Positions 8,701-19,289 of a stretch of DNA of 49,487 nucleotides are shown piece after piece. The first letter of the stretch is position 1. The number at the start of each line of letters is the position of its first letter. A program made the translations under genes and the position numbers. The notes below the pieces were generated by a model. It was not told the origin of the DNA. It worked only from the letters and a program-made list of their open reading frames with translations, and ran no database searches. The stretch lies in assembly GCA_905479945.1 (NCBI GenBank), contig CAJQOP010000049.1:1-49487 (forward strand). The letters run 5' to 3'. Source of the DNA: an uncultured Glaciecola sp. Lineage in GTDB: Bacteria; Pseudomonadota; Gammaproteobacteria; Enterobacterales; Alteromonadaceae.

Positions 8701-9168
8701 TTACTGGCATTTCTGACAAACGCCATGGGCTTCTATGGTTTGACGCAGAATAACAAAAGCATTCTGTTCTGCTTGTGCTTCGAGCGTTTCTTTTACGCCG
8801 GCGGATTGAATTTCTTGTACATCACCACAAGTATCGCAAATCAAAAATTGCACAGGGTGACTGCTGGCAAAGTGATGGCAGGCCATAAACGCATTTGTCG
8901 ACTCAACCTTATGCACAAGCCCTAATTCGAGAAAGAAGTCCAGGGCACGATATACCGTTGGCGGCTTTGCGTTATCTTCTGTTTTTCGCAGTTTATCAAG
9001 CAAATCATATGCACCTATAGCACTGTCTTGATTTAACAGAATCTCATAAACGCGTTCGCGTAATGGAGTAAGGCGCGCTCCCTTTTCTTGGCAATAGGAT
9101 TTAGCTTTTACCAATATAGCTTGGTTTTGTTTTGATAATACCAAGACGGTTTCCCTGTTTATCAGCAT
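8701..9168 (-). CDS. zur: Zur, zinc uptake regulator (Fur superfamily)
   Basis: A 155-residue Fur-superfamily repressor. The segment NAKPPTVYRALDF (66-78) and HKVESTNAFMACHH (86-99) are the Zur version of the winged helix and metal site. Structural zinc cysteines occur as CDTC (111-114) and CQKC at the C-terminus, and EAHGVC (146-151) is typical of Zur. Zinc-loaded Zur represses zinc importer genes, but none of these are in the window. The ATG at 9168 lacks a good Shine-Dalgarno sequence; the conserved part begins about residue 15, so a start slightly downstream is possible. I found no clear Zur box in the gap towards nudC. Confidence 0.92.
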   Translation of the reverse strand: MLINRETVLVLSKQNQAILVKAKSYCQEKGARLTPLRERVYEILLNQDSAIGAYDLLDKLRKTEDNAKPPTVYRALDFFLELGLVHKVESTNAFMACHHFASSHPVQFLICDTCGDVQEIQSAGVKETLEAQAEQNAFVILRQTIEAHGVCQKCQ

Positions 9169-9454
9169 TCAACTTTGGTTACATACGAGCCACTAGTATA
9201 ACACCGCAGCCGGCTTTGACGATACAAAAAGATGGCGCAGACCTAAAACTTGAATGTTATGAACTTTGCATTAGCGGCTTAATTATTATAGTTTTAGCGC
9301 TATTGAGCGTCCGCAAGTAAGATTTTTTATCCCTGTACATGCCAAATTGTATGAAAATCTGGCATCTGGCTCTAATCTATAGTGATAAACGATATCTATA
9401 AATGCTAGCTCGCGTTAATTAAGTGCCTTAATCGGGCCTATAATAGGGTTTAGA

Positions 9455-10282
9455 ATGACAGTAACGAACAAGACAGTTACCACTAAAACGAAACGTTATT
9501 TCGTATTTTCAAACGATAGATTATTAGTCCCTATAAATGCTGATTTAGGCACTGGTATCGAGTCATTGACTCAGCTAACAGAAGAAATTTTTAGTGAATA
9601 TGTCGAGCAAAGTGTTCAAATTCATGTGAGTGAAGAGGCTGAACATCATCTAGTCGATATGCAAAAAGAAAAAGTAGAACATGAAACAATGCGCTCCATC
9701 AGTATGCGTGAAGTTGTTATGTCGATGCCAAAAGAAGATTTTCAGCATGTTGCTCAAGCCTGGCAATATGCAGTGTTTTTACGTACCCATCAATTTTGCG
9801 GTCGCTGCGGTTCCCGCATGGACAGGGTGGCCTGGGAAATGGCCATGCACTGTCATACATGTCAACATCGTTGTTACCCAAGAGTGTCCCCTTGCATTAT
9901 TGTCGCTATTCGACATGAGAATAAAATTCTCTTAGCACAAGGTGAACGCCAAAAAGAAACAGGTTTCTTCTCGACTTTGGCAGGCTTTGTCGAAAGTGGG
10001 GAAACTTTGGAAGAAGCAGTTCATCGCGAAGTATTTGAAGAAGTTGGTGTTAAAGTTAAAAATGTTGAGTATTTTAAAAGCCAACCTTGGCCATTTCCGC
10101 ATTCTTTAATGGTTGGTTACTTAGCAGAATATGATAGTGGCGATATTGTCGTTGATGGCAAGGAAATTATTGAGGCCGATTGGTTTGATATAAACGATTT
10201 ACCTACAGTTCCTCCAAAATTTTCCATCGCTGGAAGATTAATTGAAGAAACACAAAAAAGAATGGGAAAAAAGCAGGTATAA
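9455..10282 (+). CDS. nudC: NudC, NAD(H) pyrophosphatase and NAD-RNA decapping enzyme
   Basis: A 275-residue Nudix hydrolase that splits NAD(H) and removes NAD caps from RNA. A zinc ribbon is formed by Cys115, Cys118, Cys133 and Cys136. The Nudix box runs from Gly177 to about residue 199 and fits G-x5-E-x7-R-E-U-x-E-E-x-G-U. It is followed by SQPWPFP (209-215), the NADH-specific signature of this family. AGGG stands seven bases before the ATG. It precedes hemE by 95 bases on the same strand, an order also found in Escherichia coli. No signal peptide, so cytoplasmic. Confidence 0.96.
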   Translation: MTVTNKTVTTKTKRYFVFSNDRLLVPINADLGTGIESLTQLTEEIFSEYVEQSVQIHVSEEAEHHLVDMQKEKVEHETMRSISMREVVMSMPKEDFQHVAQAWQYAVFLRTHQFCGRCGSRMDRVAWEMAMHCHTCQHRCYPRVSPCIIVAIRHENKILLAQGERQKETGFFSTLAGFVESGETLEEAVHREVFEEVGVKVKNVEYFKSQPWPFPHSLMVGYLAEYDSGDIVVDGKEIIEADWFDINDLPTVPPKFSIAGRLIEETQKRMGKKQV

Positions 10283-10377
10283 TACGAATTATCTGCTGCA
10301 AAATGCGCAGCACAGGAATTAAATCCTGAAAGTTACGATTTTTCTTTATCAGTTTCAATTTTCACAATGAGTAAAGC

Positions 10378-11442
10378 ATGACCCCATTAAAAAATGATAG
10401 ATATTTGCGCGCCTTATCAAAACAAGCTGTTGATGTCACACCCGTCTGGATGATGCGTCAGGCAGGGCGATATTTACCTGAGTACAAAGCATTGCGCGCA
10501 GAAGCGGGCGATTTTATGGCATTGTGCACTAATCCGGAATTAGCTTGTGAAGTAACCTTGCAGCCACTGCGTCGTTTTCCATTAGACGCTGCAATTCTGT
10601 TTTCTGACATTCTTACTATTCCGGATGCGATGGGACTAGGTTTGTATTTTGAAGCGGGCGAAGGCCCAAAATTCAAAAAACCTATCACATGCAAAGCAGA
10701 TGTAGATAATCTTCCCAATCCTGATCCAGAAATTGAATTGAAATACGTTATGGATGCAGTTCGAACCATTCGCAAGAACCTCAAGGGCGAAGTGCCTTTA
10801 ATCGGTTTTTCTGGTAGTCCTTGGACATTGGCTACTTATATGATTGAGGGGGGGGCGAGTAAAGCCTTTACAAAAATTAAAAAGATGGCATTTGCAGAGC
10901 CAGAAATATTGCACACACTATTAGATAAAGTCGCCGATTCTGTCATTCTATATTTAAATGCACAAATAGCGGCCGGTGCACAGTCCGTAATGATTTTTGA
11001 TACATGGGGCGGTGTTTTGAGCCCTCGTGATTATAAATTATTTTCTTTGCAGTATATGGAGAAGATTGTTGCAGGCTTAACACGAGAGTATGACGGCCAG
11101 AAAGTACCAGTTACTTTGTTTACTAAAAATGGTGGAATGTGGTTAGAATCTATTGCAGCAACAGGATGTGATGCACTTGGCTTGGATTGGACAATTGATA
11201 TTGCTGATGCAAAAGCTAGAGTAGGCGACAAAGTAGCGCTTCAAGGAAATATGGATCCTTCTGTTTTGTATGCGCAACCTGAGCGGATTGAACAAGAAGT
11301 GCAAGATATTCTTGCTGGCTTTGGCGAAGGTGAAGGGCATGTATTTAACTTGGGTCACGGTATTCATCTTGACGTACCGCCAGAAAATGCAGGTGTTTTT
11401 GTTGATGCGGTACATAAATACAGTGCCCAGTATCACAAGTAA
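10378..11442 (+). CDS. hemE: Uroporphyrinogen decarboxylase HemE
   Basis: A 354-residue HemE of normal length that decarboxylates uroporphyrinogen III to coproporphyrinogen III in haem synthesis. The N-terminal signature [15 protein letters not shown] (residues 20-34) contains the substrate-binding arginines. The second conserved region around [16 protein letters not shown] is intact. It probably shares a transcript with nudC. It is convergent with queG, with 45 bases between stop codons; a GACGGG/CCCGTC inverted repeat sits there but has no T tract. Confidence 0.97.
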   Translation: MTPLKNDRYLRALSKQAVDVTPVWMMRQAGRYLPEYKALRAEAGDFMALCTNPELACEVTLQPLRRFPLDAAILFSDILTIPDAMGLGLYFEAGEGPKFKKPITCKADVDNLPNPDPEIELKYVMDAVRTIRKNLKGEVPLIGFSGSPWTLATYMIEGGASKAFTKIKKMAFAEPEILHTLLDKVADSVILYLNAQIAAGAQSVMIFDTWGGVLSPRDYKLFSLQYMEKIVAGLTREYDGQKVPVTLFTKNGGMWLESIAATGCDALGLDWTIDIADAKARVGDKVALQGNMDPSVLYAQPERIEQEVQDILAGFGEGEGHVFNLGHGIHLDVPPENAGVFVDAVHKYSAQYHK

Positions 11443-11487
11443 ATAGCTGACGGGGTATGCTTACAATGCTAAGGAAATCCCGTCTTA

Positions 11488-12666
11488 CTATCTATGTTTG
11501 GGCATCCCTTTCTCAATACTGCGGACTAGCCTTTGTGTTTGCCGGTTTTCTGGCTTAACTTTTAGTGGACCTTTATCCTGCTGCGAACGATAGTCTGATA
11601 ATTCTTTCAAGGCCCACTGAATATGCTCTTGCACCATTGAATTTGGAAAATCTAAGCTAGCGTTCAGCGCCTTTTCTAATTTGATGAGTTCCTCGACAGA
11701 TTCCGGTACCACATTACCTAAGCCAACTGCTAGGTTGCGCTTCCATTTTGTGTAGCCGATACGACGAATGGCAGACCCTTCGGTATTATTTAGAAAGGTT
11801 TCTTCATTCCACTCAAATAAACCCAGCAGTGAACGATTGTGCAGGAGCTGTCGAGCAAAAAAATCTTTTTCTTCAGTCACTTCTGCGTACTTATTCCACG
11901 GGCAAATAAGCTGGCAATCATCACAACCATAAACGCGATTACCTATGGCTTTGCGATACTGCATTGGAATAGCGCCATCGTTTTCAATGGTTAAGTAGGA
12001 AATGCACTTGCGTCCATCAACAACATAAGGTTCAACGATAGCTTGCGTAGGGCATATTGAAATACAAGCAGTACATTTTCCGCAATTTTCTTCTACGGGC
12101 TGATCAGTAGGTAAAGGTAAGTTGATAAAAAGCTCGCCCAAAAAGAAGTAAGATCCAGCTTCTTTATTGATTGTAAGTGAGTGCTTACCTGTCCATCCGA
12201 TGCCCGCTTTTTCTGCGATTGCGTGCTCGAGTACGGGGGCTGAGTCAACAAATGGGCGAAAGGAAAGGTCTTTGGTATAGTCTTGAATTTTTTCAGCTAG
12301 TTTTTGTAGTTTTTTACGAATAACTTTATGGTAGTCCCTGCCTAGCGCGTAGCGGCTAATATAAGCGGTTGACGTTGATTTCAAGTTTTGTGCAAAAGAT
12401 GCGTCTGGAGGCAAATAATCCATTCGAACACTAATAATGCGCATAGTCCCTGGAACCAATTCAGCAGGCGATAAGCGCTTTTCTACATTGCGCTCAAGAA
12501 AACTCATATCGCCTTGATAACCTAGCTCTAGCCAACGTTTGAGGGCTTCTTCATGCTGACTTAGATCAATATCACTGATACCAACTTGCTGAAATCCTAG
12601 CGACTTTCCCCAAGTCTTGATATTGTCTGTAAGCTGATTTAAATCTATTGAATTAATAACGGACAT
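11488..12666 (-). CDS. queG: Epoxyqueuosine reductase QueG
   Basis: A 392-residue cobalamin- and iron-sulfur-dependent enzyme that makes queuosine in tRNA by reducing epoxyqueuosine. Two [4Fe-4S] motifs are visible, CGKCTACISICP and YGCDDCQLICPW. The cobalamin-domain segments SRYALGRDYHK, FVDSAPVLE and GWTGKHSL are intact, as is the C-terminal TEGSAIRRIGY. The N-terminus (IDLNQLTDNIKTWGKSLGFQQVGISD) aligns with known QueG proteins, supporting the ATG at 12666. It diverges from nnr with only 19 bases between start codons, so the promoters of each gene must lie inside the coding region of the other. Confidence 0.96.
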   Translation of the reverse strand: MSVINSIDLNQLTDNIKTWGKSLGFQQVGISDIDLSQHEEALKRWLELGYQGDMSFLERNVEKRLSPAELVPGTMRIISVRMDYLPPDASFAQNLKSTSTAYISRYALGRDYHKVIRKKLQKLAEKIQDYTKDLSFRPFVDSAPVLEHAIAEKAGIGWTGKHSLTINKEAGSYFFLGELFINLPLPTDQPVEENCGKCTACISICPTQAIVEPYVVDGRKCISYLTIENDGAIPMQYRKAIGNRVYGCDDCQLICPWNKYAEVTEEKDFFARQLLHNRSLLGLFEWNEETFLNNTEGSAIRRIGYTKWKRNLAVGLGNVVPESVEELIKLEKALNASLDFPNSMVQEHIQWALKELSDYRSQQDKGPLKVKPENRQTQRLVRSIEKGMPKHR

Positions 12667-12685
12667 TTTTTACGGACACATTCGA

Positions 12686-14185
12686 ATGTTGCACAAAAAT
12701 ACAAAACCAAGTTTAACACAGAAACTCTATCGTGCTGATCAAGTTAAACACTTGGAATTAGAAGCGGCGGCTAAAATGGGATTAACTAAGTTTGAGTTAA
12801 TGCAAAGAGCGGGCAAAGCTGTGTTTGAGCGCTGCGTTTCACTCATGCCCAATACTGAGACTTATCTTATTCTAGTTGGCGTTGGCAACAATGCTGGAGA
12901 TGGCTATATAGCTGCATTAAATGCTGCAAATGCAGGAAAGGCAGTTATTCTCTGTGCTATTGAACCAGAGCGAGAAGTGAAGGGCGATGTTGCTAGGGCA
13001 CAGAAAGCTTGGATTGATAACGGAGGCAAAGTACAGGCTTTCGAAACTAAGCTTTTGACTCAATGCGACTTAATTATTGATGCGCTTTTAGGTATAGGCA
13101 TTGCGGGTATTATTCGAAATGAATTTGCAGATGTTATTGATGCAATCAATGCCTCGTTGGTACCAGTGGTTAGTGTTGACATACCAAGTGGTTTGGATGC
13201 TGACACGGGTGAATCATTGGGTCGCTGCATACAGGCTGATATCACCATCACCTTTATTGGCATTAAGCTTGGTCTAACTACAGGCGCCGGTAAACAATCT
13301 TGTGGACAACTCATTTTTGAAGATCTAGGCATAGGTAAGGCATTTGCTGACATTGCTCGCAGTGATGCAAGCGCATTGGATATGGCTCATTTCAAAGGTT
13401 TGGCACCAAGACCAGTACACAGCCATAAAGGCTCATACGGACGTTTGTTATGTGTAGGCGGCAATGTTGGCATGGCAGGGGCTATTAGGCTGAGTGCTGA
13501 AGCCGCTTTGCGCAGCGGAACTGGCTTAGTTAAAGTCTATGCAAACGAAGGTTCGAAAGTACAAATTAGTGCAGGTCGGCCTGAAATTATGGTGACATCA
13601 AGCGACCTGGAGCAAGCGCTAGCATGGGCAACTTGCATAGTTATAGGCCCAGGACTCGGTCAAGACGACTGGAGTAAAGCGACTTATGATACCGTTTTAC
13701 ACTTTTGTCAAAACAATCCAAAGCCGATGGTGATTGATGCTGATGCATTGAATATTATGGCTAATACTGCATCATTTGTGACTATTCCTGACTGCGTGAT
13801 GACACCTCATAGCGGCGAAGCTGCAAGGTTACTAAGCGTCAGTGTTGAAGAGGTTGAAGACAACCGGTTTATTTTTGCGCGCCAAGTTGCGGAACGATAT
13901 CATGCGACCTGTGTCCTAAAAGGAGCAGGCACCATTATTGATGATGAGCAGAACGCTTGGGTTTGTCGTCATGGTAATCCTGGAATGGCAACAGCGGGAA
14001 TGGGTGACGTATTAACCGGCATAATAGGTTCGTTATTGGCCCAAGGTGTTGAAACTAATTTAGCCTGTCAATACGGCGTCTCTCTGCATGCGAAAGCTGG
14101 CGATATAGTGGCGCAAAAACATGGGCAAAGAGGCATGCTTGCGAGTGATTTATTTGATACAGTGCGTATGTTAATTAACGAGTAG
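12686..14185 (+). CDS. nnr: Bifunctional NAD(P)HX epimerase/dehydratase Nnr
   Basis: A 499-residue fusion protein that repairs hydrated NAD(P)H. Residues 15-225 are the YjeF_N epimerase domain, with GVGNNAGDGY and the catalytic-region VDIPSGLDADTG. Residues 235-499 are the ribokinase-like ADP-dependent dehydratase domain, with VIGPGLGQD, VIDADALN, the LKGAGT strand and the nucleotide-site motif NPGMATAGMGDVLTG. Length matches the E. coli fusion. It starts the long plus-strand housekeeping run, ahead of tsaE by 19 bases, the order seen in many gammaproteobacteria. Confidence 0.96.
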   Translation: MLHKNTKPSLTQKLYRADQVKHLELEAAAKMGLTKFELMQRAGKAVFERCVSLMPNTETYLILVGVGNNAGDGYIAALNAANAGKAVILCAIEPEREVKGDVARAQKAWIDNGGKVQAFETKLLTQCDLIIDALLGIGIAGIIRNEFADVIDAINASLVPVVSVDIPSGLDADTGESLGRCIQADITITFIGIKLGLTTGAGKQSCGQLIFEDLGIGKAFADIARSDASALDMAHFKGLAPRPVHSHKGSYGRLLCVGGNVGMAGAIRLSAEAALRSGTGLVKVYANEGSKVQISAGRPEIMVTSSDLEQALAWATCIVIGPGLGQDDWSKATYDTVLHFCQNNPKPMVIDADALNIMANTASFVTIPDCVMTPHSGEAARLLSVSVEEVEDNRFIFARQVAERYHATCVLKGAGTIIDDEQNAWVCRHGNPGMATAGMGDVLTGIIGSLLAQGVETNLACQYGVSLHAKAGDIVAQKHGQRGMLASDLFDTVRMLINE

Positions 14186-14204
14186 TAATGAGTTTTTTTG
14201 CTAA

Positions 14205-14705
14205 ATGACTAAAATAAAAATAGCGGGTGAAGCTTACGCAGCCTTTATACATGTGGCGAATTGCGAAGATGACACAAAAAAAATAGCAAGCCAGTTGGCA
14301 AAAGCACTATTGAAGAATGGATTAGGTGGTATAACTGTTTATTTAAATGGCGACTTAGGGGCTGGTAAAACAACATTTACACGTCATTTGGTGCAGAGCT
14401 TAGGTCACGTAGGCAGCGTCAAGAGTCCAACTTATACTTTAGTTGAGCCCTATGAAATCGGCGATATAAATGTATTTCACTTTGATTTATATCGTTTAGC
14501 TGATCCCGAAGAGCTTGAGTTTATGGGTATTAGAGATTACTTCAACGATAATAGTATGTGTTTGATAGAGTGGCCAGAGAGAGGTTGGGGTTTACTTGCG
14601 CACGCCGACATCGAACTCAATATTCAAATTGAAGGCAATCAACGAAAATTCGAGTTTGTTGCTAAATCAATGATTGCAGACAAATTGCTGTCGGCAATGG
14701 CTTAG
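14205..14705 (+). CDS. tsaE: TsaE, ATPase of the tRNA t6A synthesis complex
   Basis: A 166-residue TsaE. The Walker A motif GDLGAGKTT is at residues 49-57, followed by the conserved SPTYTLVEPYE and FDLYRL segments and the WPERG motif near the C-terminus. TsaE works with TsaB and TsaD in forming threonylcarbamoyladenosine on ANN-decoding tRNAs. The start lies 19 bases after the nnr stop and no promoter is evident between them, so the two are probably one transcript. Length is close to the usual 150-160 residues. Confidence 0.96.
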   Translation: MTKIKIAGEAYAAFIHVANCEDDTKKIASQLAKALLKNGLGGITVYLNGDLGAGKTTFTRHLVQSLGHVGSVKSPTYTLVEPYEIGDINVFHFDLYRLADPEELEFMGIRDYFNDNSMCLIEWPERGWGLLAHADIELNIQIEGNQRKFEFVAKSMIADKLLSAMA

Positions 14706-14876
14706 TTAGCATTGGCTTGATCTTAATGAGCTGTTAACAAAAGCTGTCAAAAGGAATGCTCAAAAGGACGGTCGAAACACAGAGTATACGGAAGTCGGAG
14801 AGGGTAATATTGTATGTCTAAATACTGTGTTATTCTTATGCTGTGATTGTTGGAAAAATAAGAATAATAAAACACC

Positions 14877-16205
14877 ATGAACAAGAATGTAGTTGCATGC
14901 AAAGTAGTGAGTTTACTCCTGACGTTTATCGTTAGTTTTAACTCGTATGCTCAATCTAGTATCAGTGACATCAGAGTATCACCAAGCAATGACAGTACTC
15001 GTATTGTGGTTGATGTATCCAAGCAAACCAATTTTTCCTATTTTAGTTTACAGTCACCTTCGCGGTTGGTTATAGATTTTAAAGAGACGGATCGAAAATT
15101 CAGATTTAATAGCGTTAATAATTCCAGTAATTTAATTAAAAAAATGCGGCATTCTACGCCAAAATTAGCATCAGATATGCGCATGGTAATTGAGTTAAAC
15201 AAAGCTGTAACGACGCAAATATTTTCATTACAGCCTAGTGCCGACTTTGGACATCGCATCGTTATTGATCTTACAGACCCTAATCCACCGTCAGTAGTGA
15301 CTAATGCCGCAGCGCCCAAGCGCGATAAAGATATCGTTGTCGTGATTGATGCTGGCCATGGTGGAGTTGACCCCGGCTCAATTGGGCCAAAAGGCACATA
15401 TGAGAAAAACATCACCTTAAGTATTAGTAAAATGCTGGAAAAACAAATCAATGATGAGCCTGGATTGCGCGCAGTTATGACCAGAACAGGTGATTACTAT
15501 ATAAGTCCAAATGACAGACCGGACTTTGCTACTAGAGAGAATGCTGATTTGTTAGTGTCGATTCATGCCGATGCATTTACCACGCCTCAACCCAGAGGAG
15601 GTTCAGTATGGGTATTGTCAAAAGGCAGAGCGGACAGTGAATTAGGTCGACTACTAGAAAGAACGGAAAGAACCTCCGAATTATTGGGCTCTGCGGCTGA
15701 TGTAATCGGTGATCGTGATACCGAGCGCTACTTCGCTGAAACTATATTTAATATGTCGATGGATTTGTCACGAGCTTCTAGTTACGACATCAGTAACAAA
15801 GTGATTAAAGAGATGAAGAAAGTCACTAAAATGCATAAAAAAATACCACAAAGCGCTAGTTTAGCAGTGCTAACTGCACCTGAAACACCATCTATTTTGG
15901 TCGAAGTGGGGTTTATTTCTAATCCGCAAGAAGAGAAAAACCTAAACTGGCAAGCTTATCGACAACAACTCGCTGATTCCTTATTTAAATCTATTAAGCT
16001 ATTTTTTCGCAATGCGCCGCCTGAAGGCACTTTGTGGGCTCAAGAAAGAGATAATCAGCCGCGAACTCACAAAGTTAGAAGTGGAGAATCCTTATCCGTA
16101 ATTGCCAAGCGCTATTCGGTTGATTTGGGTAAGTTGCGAGAAGCAAACAATATTAGAGGTGATTTAGTCCGAATCGGCCAAGTGCTCGCCATACCCTCTT
16201 ATTAA
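14877..16205 (+). CDS. amiB: AmiB-type N-acetylmuramoyl-L-alanine amidase with LysM
   Basis: A 442-residue secreted cell-wall hydrolase for daughter-cell separation. Residues 1-26 form a signal peptide (SYA/QSS). An AMIN domain at about 28-135 should direct it to the septum. An Amidase_3 domain spans about 152-375, with zinc ligands His161, Glu176 and His230 and catalytic Glu343 in VEVGFISN. One LysM motif follows at about 397-442 (HKVRSGESLSVIAKRYSV), as in pseudomonad AmiB but not E. coli AmiB. A regulatory helix-like insert lies between 260 and 320. There is no clear ribosome-binding site; the 171-bp gap to tsaE may contain a separate promoter. mutL begins 14 bases after its stop. Confidence 0.94.
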   Translation: MNKNVVACKVVSLLLTFIVSFNSYAQSSISDIRVSPSNDSTRIVVDVSKQTNFSYFSLQSPSRLVIDFKETDRKFRFNSVNNSSNLIKKMRHSTPKLASDMRMVIELNKAVTTQIFSLQPSADFGHRIVIDLTDPNPPSVVTNAAAPKRDKDIVVVIDAGHGGVDPGSIGPKGTYEKNITLSISKMLEKQINDEPGLRAVMTRTGDYYISPNDRPDFATRENADLLVSIHADAFTTPQPRGGSVWVLSKGRADSELGRLLERTERTSELLGSAADVIGDRDTERYFAETIFNMSMDLSRASSYDISNKVIKEMKKVTKMHKKIPQSASLAVLTAPETPSILVEVGFISNPQEEKNLNWQAYRQQLADSLFKSIKLFFRNAPPEGTLWAQERDNQPRTHKVRSGESLSVIAKRYSVDLGKLREANNIRGDLVRIGQVLAIPSY

Positions 16206-16218
16206 TGATTATTAATTA

Positions 16219-18207
16219 ATGACAATAAAAATACTTTCTGCACAACTCGCGAACCAAATTGCCGCCGGAGAGGTAGTTGAGCGCCCTGCATCCGTAATTA
16301 AGGAGCTAGTCGAAAATAGTATTGATGCTGGTGCCACCGACATCTTGGTCGAAATAGACAAAGGCGGGTATAAGCGGATGTTAATTCGTGATAATGGGAA
16401 GGGTATTGTAAAAGAACAGTTAAGCCTTGCCTTGAGCCGCCATGCTACAAGTAAAATTGCAGATATAGATGACCTAGAATCTATCACAAGTTTGGGCTTT
16501 CGCGGCGAAGCATTGGCCAGTATTAGCTCAGTGAGTCGCTTAACCTTGACTTCTAAAACCGATGAACAAGCTGAAGCCTGGCAAGCCCATTGCGAAGGCC
16601 GTGATATGGAAATTGAATTAAACCCTGCCGCGCATCCCAAGGGAACTTCGGTTGAAGCGCTTGATTTGTTTTTCAATACCCCCGCAAGACGAAAATTTTT
16701 ACGTGCAGAAAAAACAGAATTTCAGCATGTTGAAGAAATTTTCAAACGCATCGCATTGAGCCATTCCGAAATTGCGTTTACCTTAAAACATAACGGCCGA
16801 GTTATTCATCGTTACCCAGCTGTTTTGCCTGAGTTGACTGAAAAGCGAATTGCTGCAGTTTGCGGACAAGCCTTTATAAAAGCCAGCATTGCGGTGCATG
16901 GTGAATACCAGAATGTCATTGTAAAAGGCTGGTGCAATGCGGTTGGTCAAGGTCGCGGCACGAATGATCTGCAATATAGCTTCGTAAATGGTCGTATGAT
17001 GAAAGATCGTGTAGTTTTGCATGCCATACGTCAAGCATTTGAAGGTATGATCGATTCGCAAACATACCCTGCATTTGTTTTGTTTATAACTATGCCGCCT
17101 GATGAATTAGATATTAACGTGCACCCCGCAAAACATGAAGTTCGATTTCATCAAAGTCGTCAAGTCCATGATTTAATTTATAAAAGCTTGTCTGATGCAC
17201 TTCTTCTTAATGCCTCTACTGATGAAATTGATTTTGAATCAACAAGCAGTTTACGTCTGGTTGATGACAAAAGATTGAATCAGCTTGGTGACCAAGACTC
17301 AAGTGCGAAAATTAGCAGTGTTACTACCTTGTCTGAACGACCTAGGCATGCTTATCAGCAGCCTGGAAGTGATGAGCCAGCAAGAGATTTTATCTCACCA
17401 CTGAAAAACGCTGGGCCAACATCAGAACACCCTCCTTTTGGTAGTGATGTTTCTTCTGCGAAAGAGGAAAATGCAGCCTTGAGCAAAGCAGCCTTGAGCA
17501 AAGAAACTTCGAACACTCACTCTGCTTATGAACCGCGGGCAAGGGGTTATGAAAGTAAAAATAGTCAAGGAGGAGGTTCACAAAGAGGAAGCTCAAACTT
17601 TCAAAATAGTATGCATGGTCAAGGTCAGGTAAATAAAACTGCTGCGAATAATTATCAAAATTTGATGCAGGCTGGAGAGAGAGTTTCTTCGACCCAAAGC
17701 AAACTATCTTGGTTGCTGACGGAGTCAAAACAACTAGTGTTTGTACACGAGCAAAAAATCCGCTTTTTGCCAAGTTTTTATTTGCCTGCGCATGTTTTAT
17801 ACCAACAAATTCAAATGTCGGATGTGCAGCAACCATTGCTAATGCCAGTGTCAGTAAAACAAGAAGCCCCCATAGCTCACAGCTATTTACAGCTGATGAT
17901 AACGCTAGGCTTAGATGTTCAAGTGCAGGCCGGGAAGTTTATTTTAAAGCAAGTACCTGCTTGCATCAGGCAATTACCTTGGATGTCAATTCTACCTAAA
18001 TTACTTAGTGTTAAGCGGCCTTTGGAAAGTGATGAGAAGTTAATTCAATATATTTGTTTTTGTTGGACTGAAGTGCATGAATTTACGCATGAAGAGCTGC
18101 ACAATTGGTTTATGTCCATTGCGCAATCTGAACAGTTGAATTTAGTCGATAAATATTCGCAATGTATCGATATTCCGCGGATAAACGGTGAATTTAATGA
18201 CTGCTAG
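16219..18207 (+). CDS. mutL: DNA mismatch repair protein MutL
   Basis: A 662-residue MutL. The N-terminal GHKL ATPase (1-330) has [22 protein letters not shown] and the [13 protein letters not shown] lid region. A low-complexity linker (about 355-490, rich in Ser, Gln and Asn) leads to a C-terminal dimerisation domain (about 490-655). The endonuclease motif DQHA-x2-E-x4-E of other MutL proteins is absent, as expected for gammaproteobacteria that use MutH and methyl-directed repair. The linker contains a perfect 15-bp tandem duplication encoding AALSK twice. Its 3' end overlaps miaA. Confidence 0.96.
   Translation: MTIKILSAQLANQIAAGEVVERPASVIKELVENSIDAGATDILVEIDKGGYKRMLIRDNGKGIVKEQLSLALSRHATSKIADIDDLESITSLGFRGEALASISSVSRLTLTSKTDEQAEAWQAHCEGRDMEIELNPAAHPKGTSVEALDLFFNTPARRKFLRAEKTEFQHVEEIFKRIALSHSEIAFTLKHNGRVIHRYPAVLPELTEKRIAAVCGQAFIKASIAVHGEYQNVIVKGWCNAVGQGRGTNDLQYSFVNGRMMKDRVVLHAIRQAFEGMIDSQTYPAFVLFITMPPDELDINVHPAKHEVRFHQSRQVHDLIYKSLSDALLLNASTDEIDFESTSSLRLVDDKRLNQLGDQDSSAKISSVTTLSERPRHAYQQPGSDEPARDFISPLKNAGPTSEHPPFGSDVSSAKEENAALSKAALSKETSNTHSAYEPRARGYESKNSQGGGSQRGSSNFQNSMHGQGQVNKTAANNYQNLMQAGERVSSTQSKLSWLLTESKQLVFVHEQKIRFLPSFYLPAHVLYQQIQMSDVQQPLLMPVSVKQEAPIAHSYLQLMITLGLDVQVQAGKFILKQVPACIRQLPWMSILPKLLSVKRPLESDEKLIQYICFCWTEVHEFTHEELHNWFMSIAQSEQLNLVDKYSQCIDIPRINGEFNDC
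17473..17502. repeat. 15-bp in-frame tandem duplication in the mutL linker
   Basis: GCAGCCTTGAGCAAA occurs twice, back to back and without mismatch, adding a second AALSK to the flexible linker of MutL. As 15 is a multiple of three, gain or loss of a copy leaves the frame intact. Confidence 0.85.
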
Positions 18208-19192
18208 CTTGGAAATTCCTGCGCACGCATTATCTGACCGCGTTGAAAGCAATGCTAGCCGCAATCAACAGAGCAAAGCCTACCCAAACGTTATCAACAT
18301 TATGGGTCCGACTGCTTCAGGTAAGACCTCCTTAGCCATCGAGTTGGCAAAAAAAATCAATGGAGAAGTCATTAGTGTTGATTCTGCATTGGTTTATCGG
18401 GGAATGGATATTGGCACAGCTAAACCAAGTTTGGCTGAACAAGATGGTGTTAGACACTGGTTGATAAGTATTGTTGACCCGGAACAGGCTTACTCTGTTG
18501 CTGAATTTTGCCGTGATGCTGTTATTTGTATTAATGATATTTTACAACGTGGGAAAGTGCCTATTTTAGTTGGCGGCACAATGATGTATTTCAATGGCTT
18601 AGTAAATGGTTTGTCGAGCATGCCGAATGCGGACAAAAATGTAAGGGCCCAAATACAAGTGTTTATTGATCAACATGGTCTCGAGGCAGCGCATAGGAAG
18701 TTGGCAGATATTGATTTTGAAAGCGGCAAAAGAATTCATCAAAATGATCCTCAGCGTATTATGCGAGCGCTTGAAGTTCATGCCTTGACGGGCAAAACGA
18801 TGACCGAACTGCAAGCTATAAAACCCGAGCCCTTACCCTACAATTTTATTCAATTTAGTTTGATGTTAGGTGATCGAGCAAAGCTGCATGAGCGAATCGT
18901 TCAACGCTTCGATATTATGCTTGAAAATAACTTTGAACAAGAAGTGATTAAATTGCGTATGAACTCTAACTTACATATTGATTTACCAGCAATTCGTAGT
19001 GTTGGTTACCGTCAAATGTGGCAATATTTGGATGGTGATTATGACGCCAAAGAAATGCGGGAAAAGAGCATCATCGCAACACGTCAATTAGCTAAACGCC
19101 AAATCACATGGTTACGCAGTTGGGAACAAGCAATTTTGTTAGAAACTGGTAATACAAAAAATATCGACCTGATTTTACAGCATTTTCAATAA
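18197..19192 (+). CDS. miaA: tRNA dimethylallyltransferase MiaA
   Basis: A 331-residue MiaA that adds a dimethylallyl group to A37 of tRNAs reading UNN codons. The P-loop GPTASGKTS is at residues 37-45, followed by [19 protein letters not shown] and the C-terminal [17 protein letters not shown] choose the ATG at 18197, which has GGTGA five bases upstream and overlaps the last 11 bases of mutL; a GTG nine bases earlier is also in frame. There is an N-terminal extension of about 30 polar residues before the usual MiaA start, which is unremarkable. Translational coupling with mutL is likely. Confidence 0.95.
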   Translation: MTASLEIPAHALSDRVESNASRNQQSKAYPNVINIMGPTASGKTSLAIELAKKINGEVISVDSALVYRGMDIGTAKPSLAEQDGVRHWLISIVDPEQAYSVAEFCRDAVICINDILQRGKVPILVGGTMMYFNGLVNGLSSMPNADKNVRAQIQVFIDQHGLEAAHRKLADIDFESGKRIHQNDPQRIMRALEVHALTGKTMTELQAIKPEPLPYNFIQFSLMLGDRAKLHERIVQRFDIMLENNFEQEVIKLRMNSNLHIDLPAIRSVGYRQMWQYLDGDYDAKEMREKSIIATRQLAKRQITWLRSWEQAILLETGNTKNIDLILQHFQ

Positions 19193-19289
19193 AATTCGGT
19201 ACATATTTTTGCTTGAATAGTATACACTCATCTTGTAGTGAGAGTATTCCGAAACAATAAGAAAACATAATAAAGAGTAAGGATCGCAA

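Noticed and set aside
11449..11484. GACGGG/CCCGTC inverted repeat between hemE and queG
   Set aside because: The loop is 24 bases and no T tract follows on either strand, so it is not a convincing terminator.
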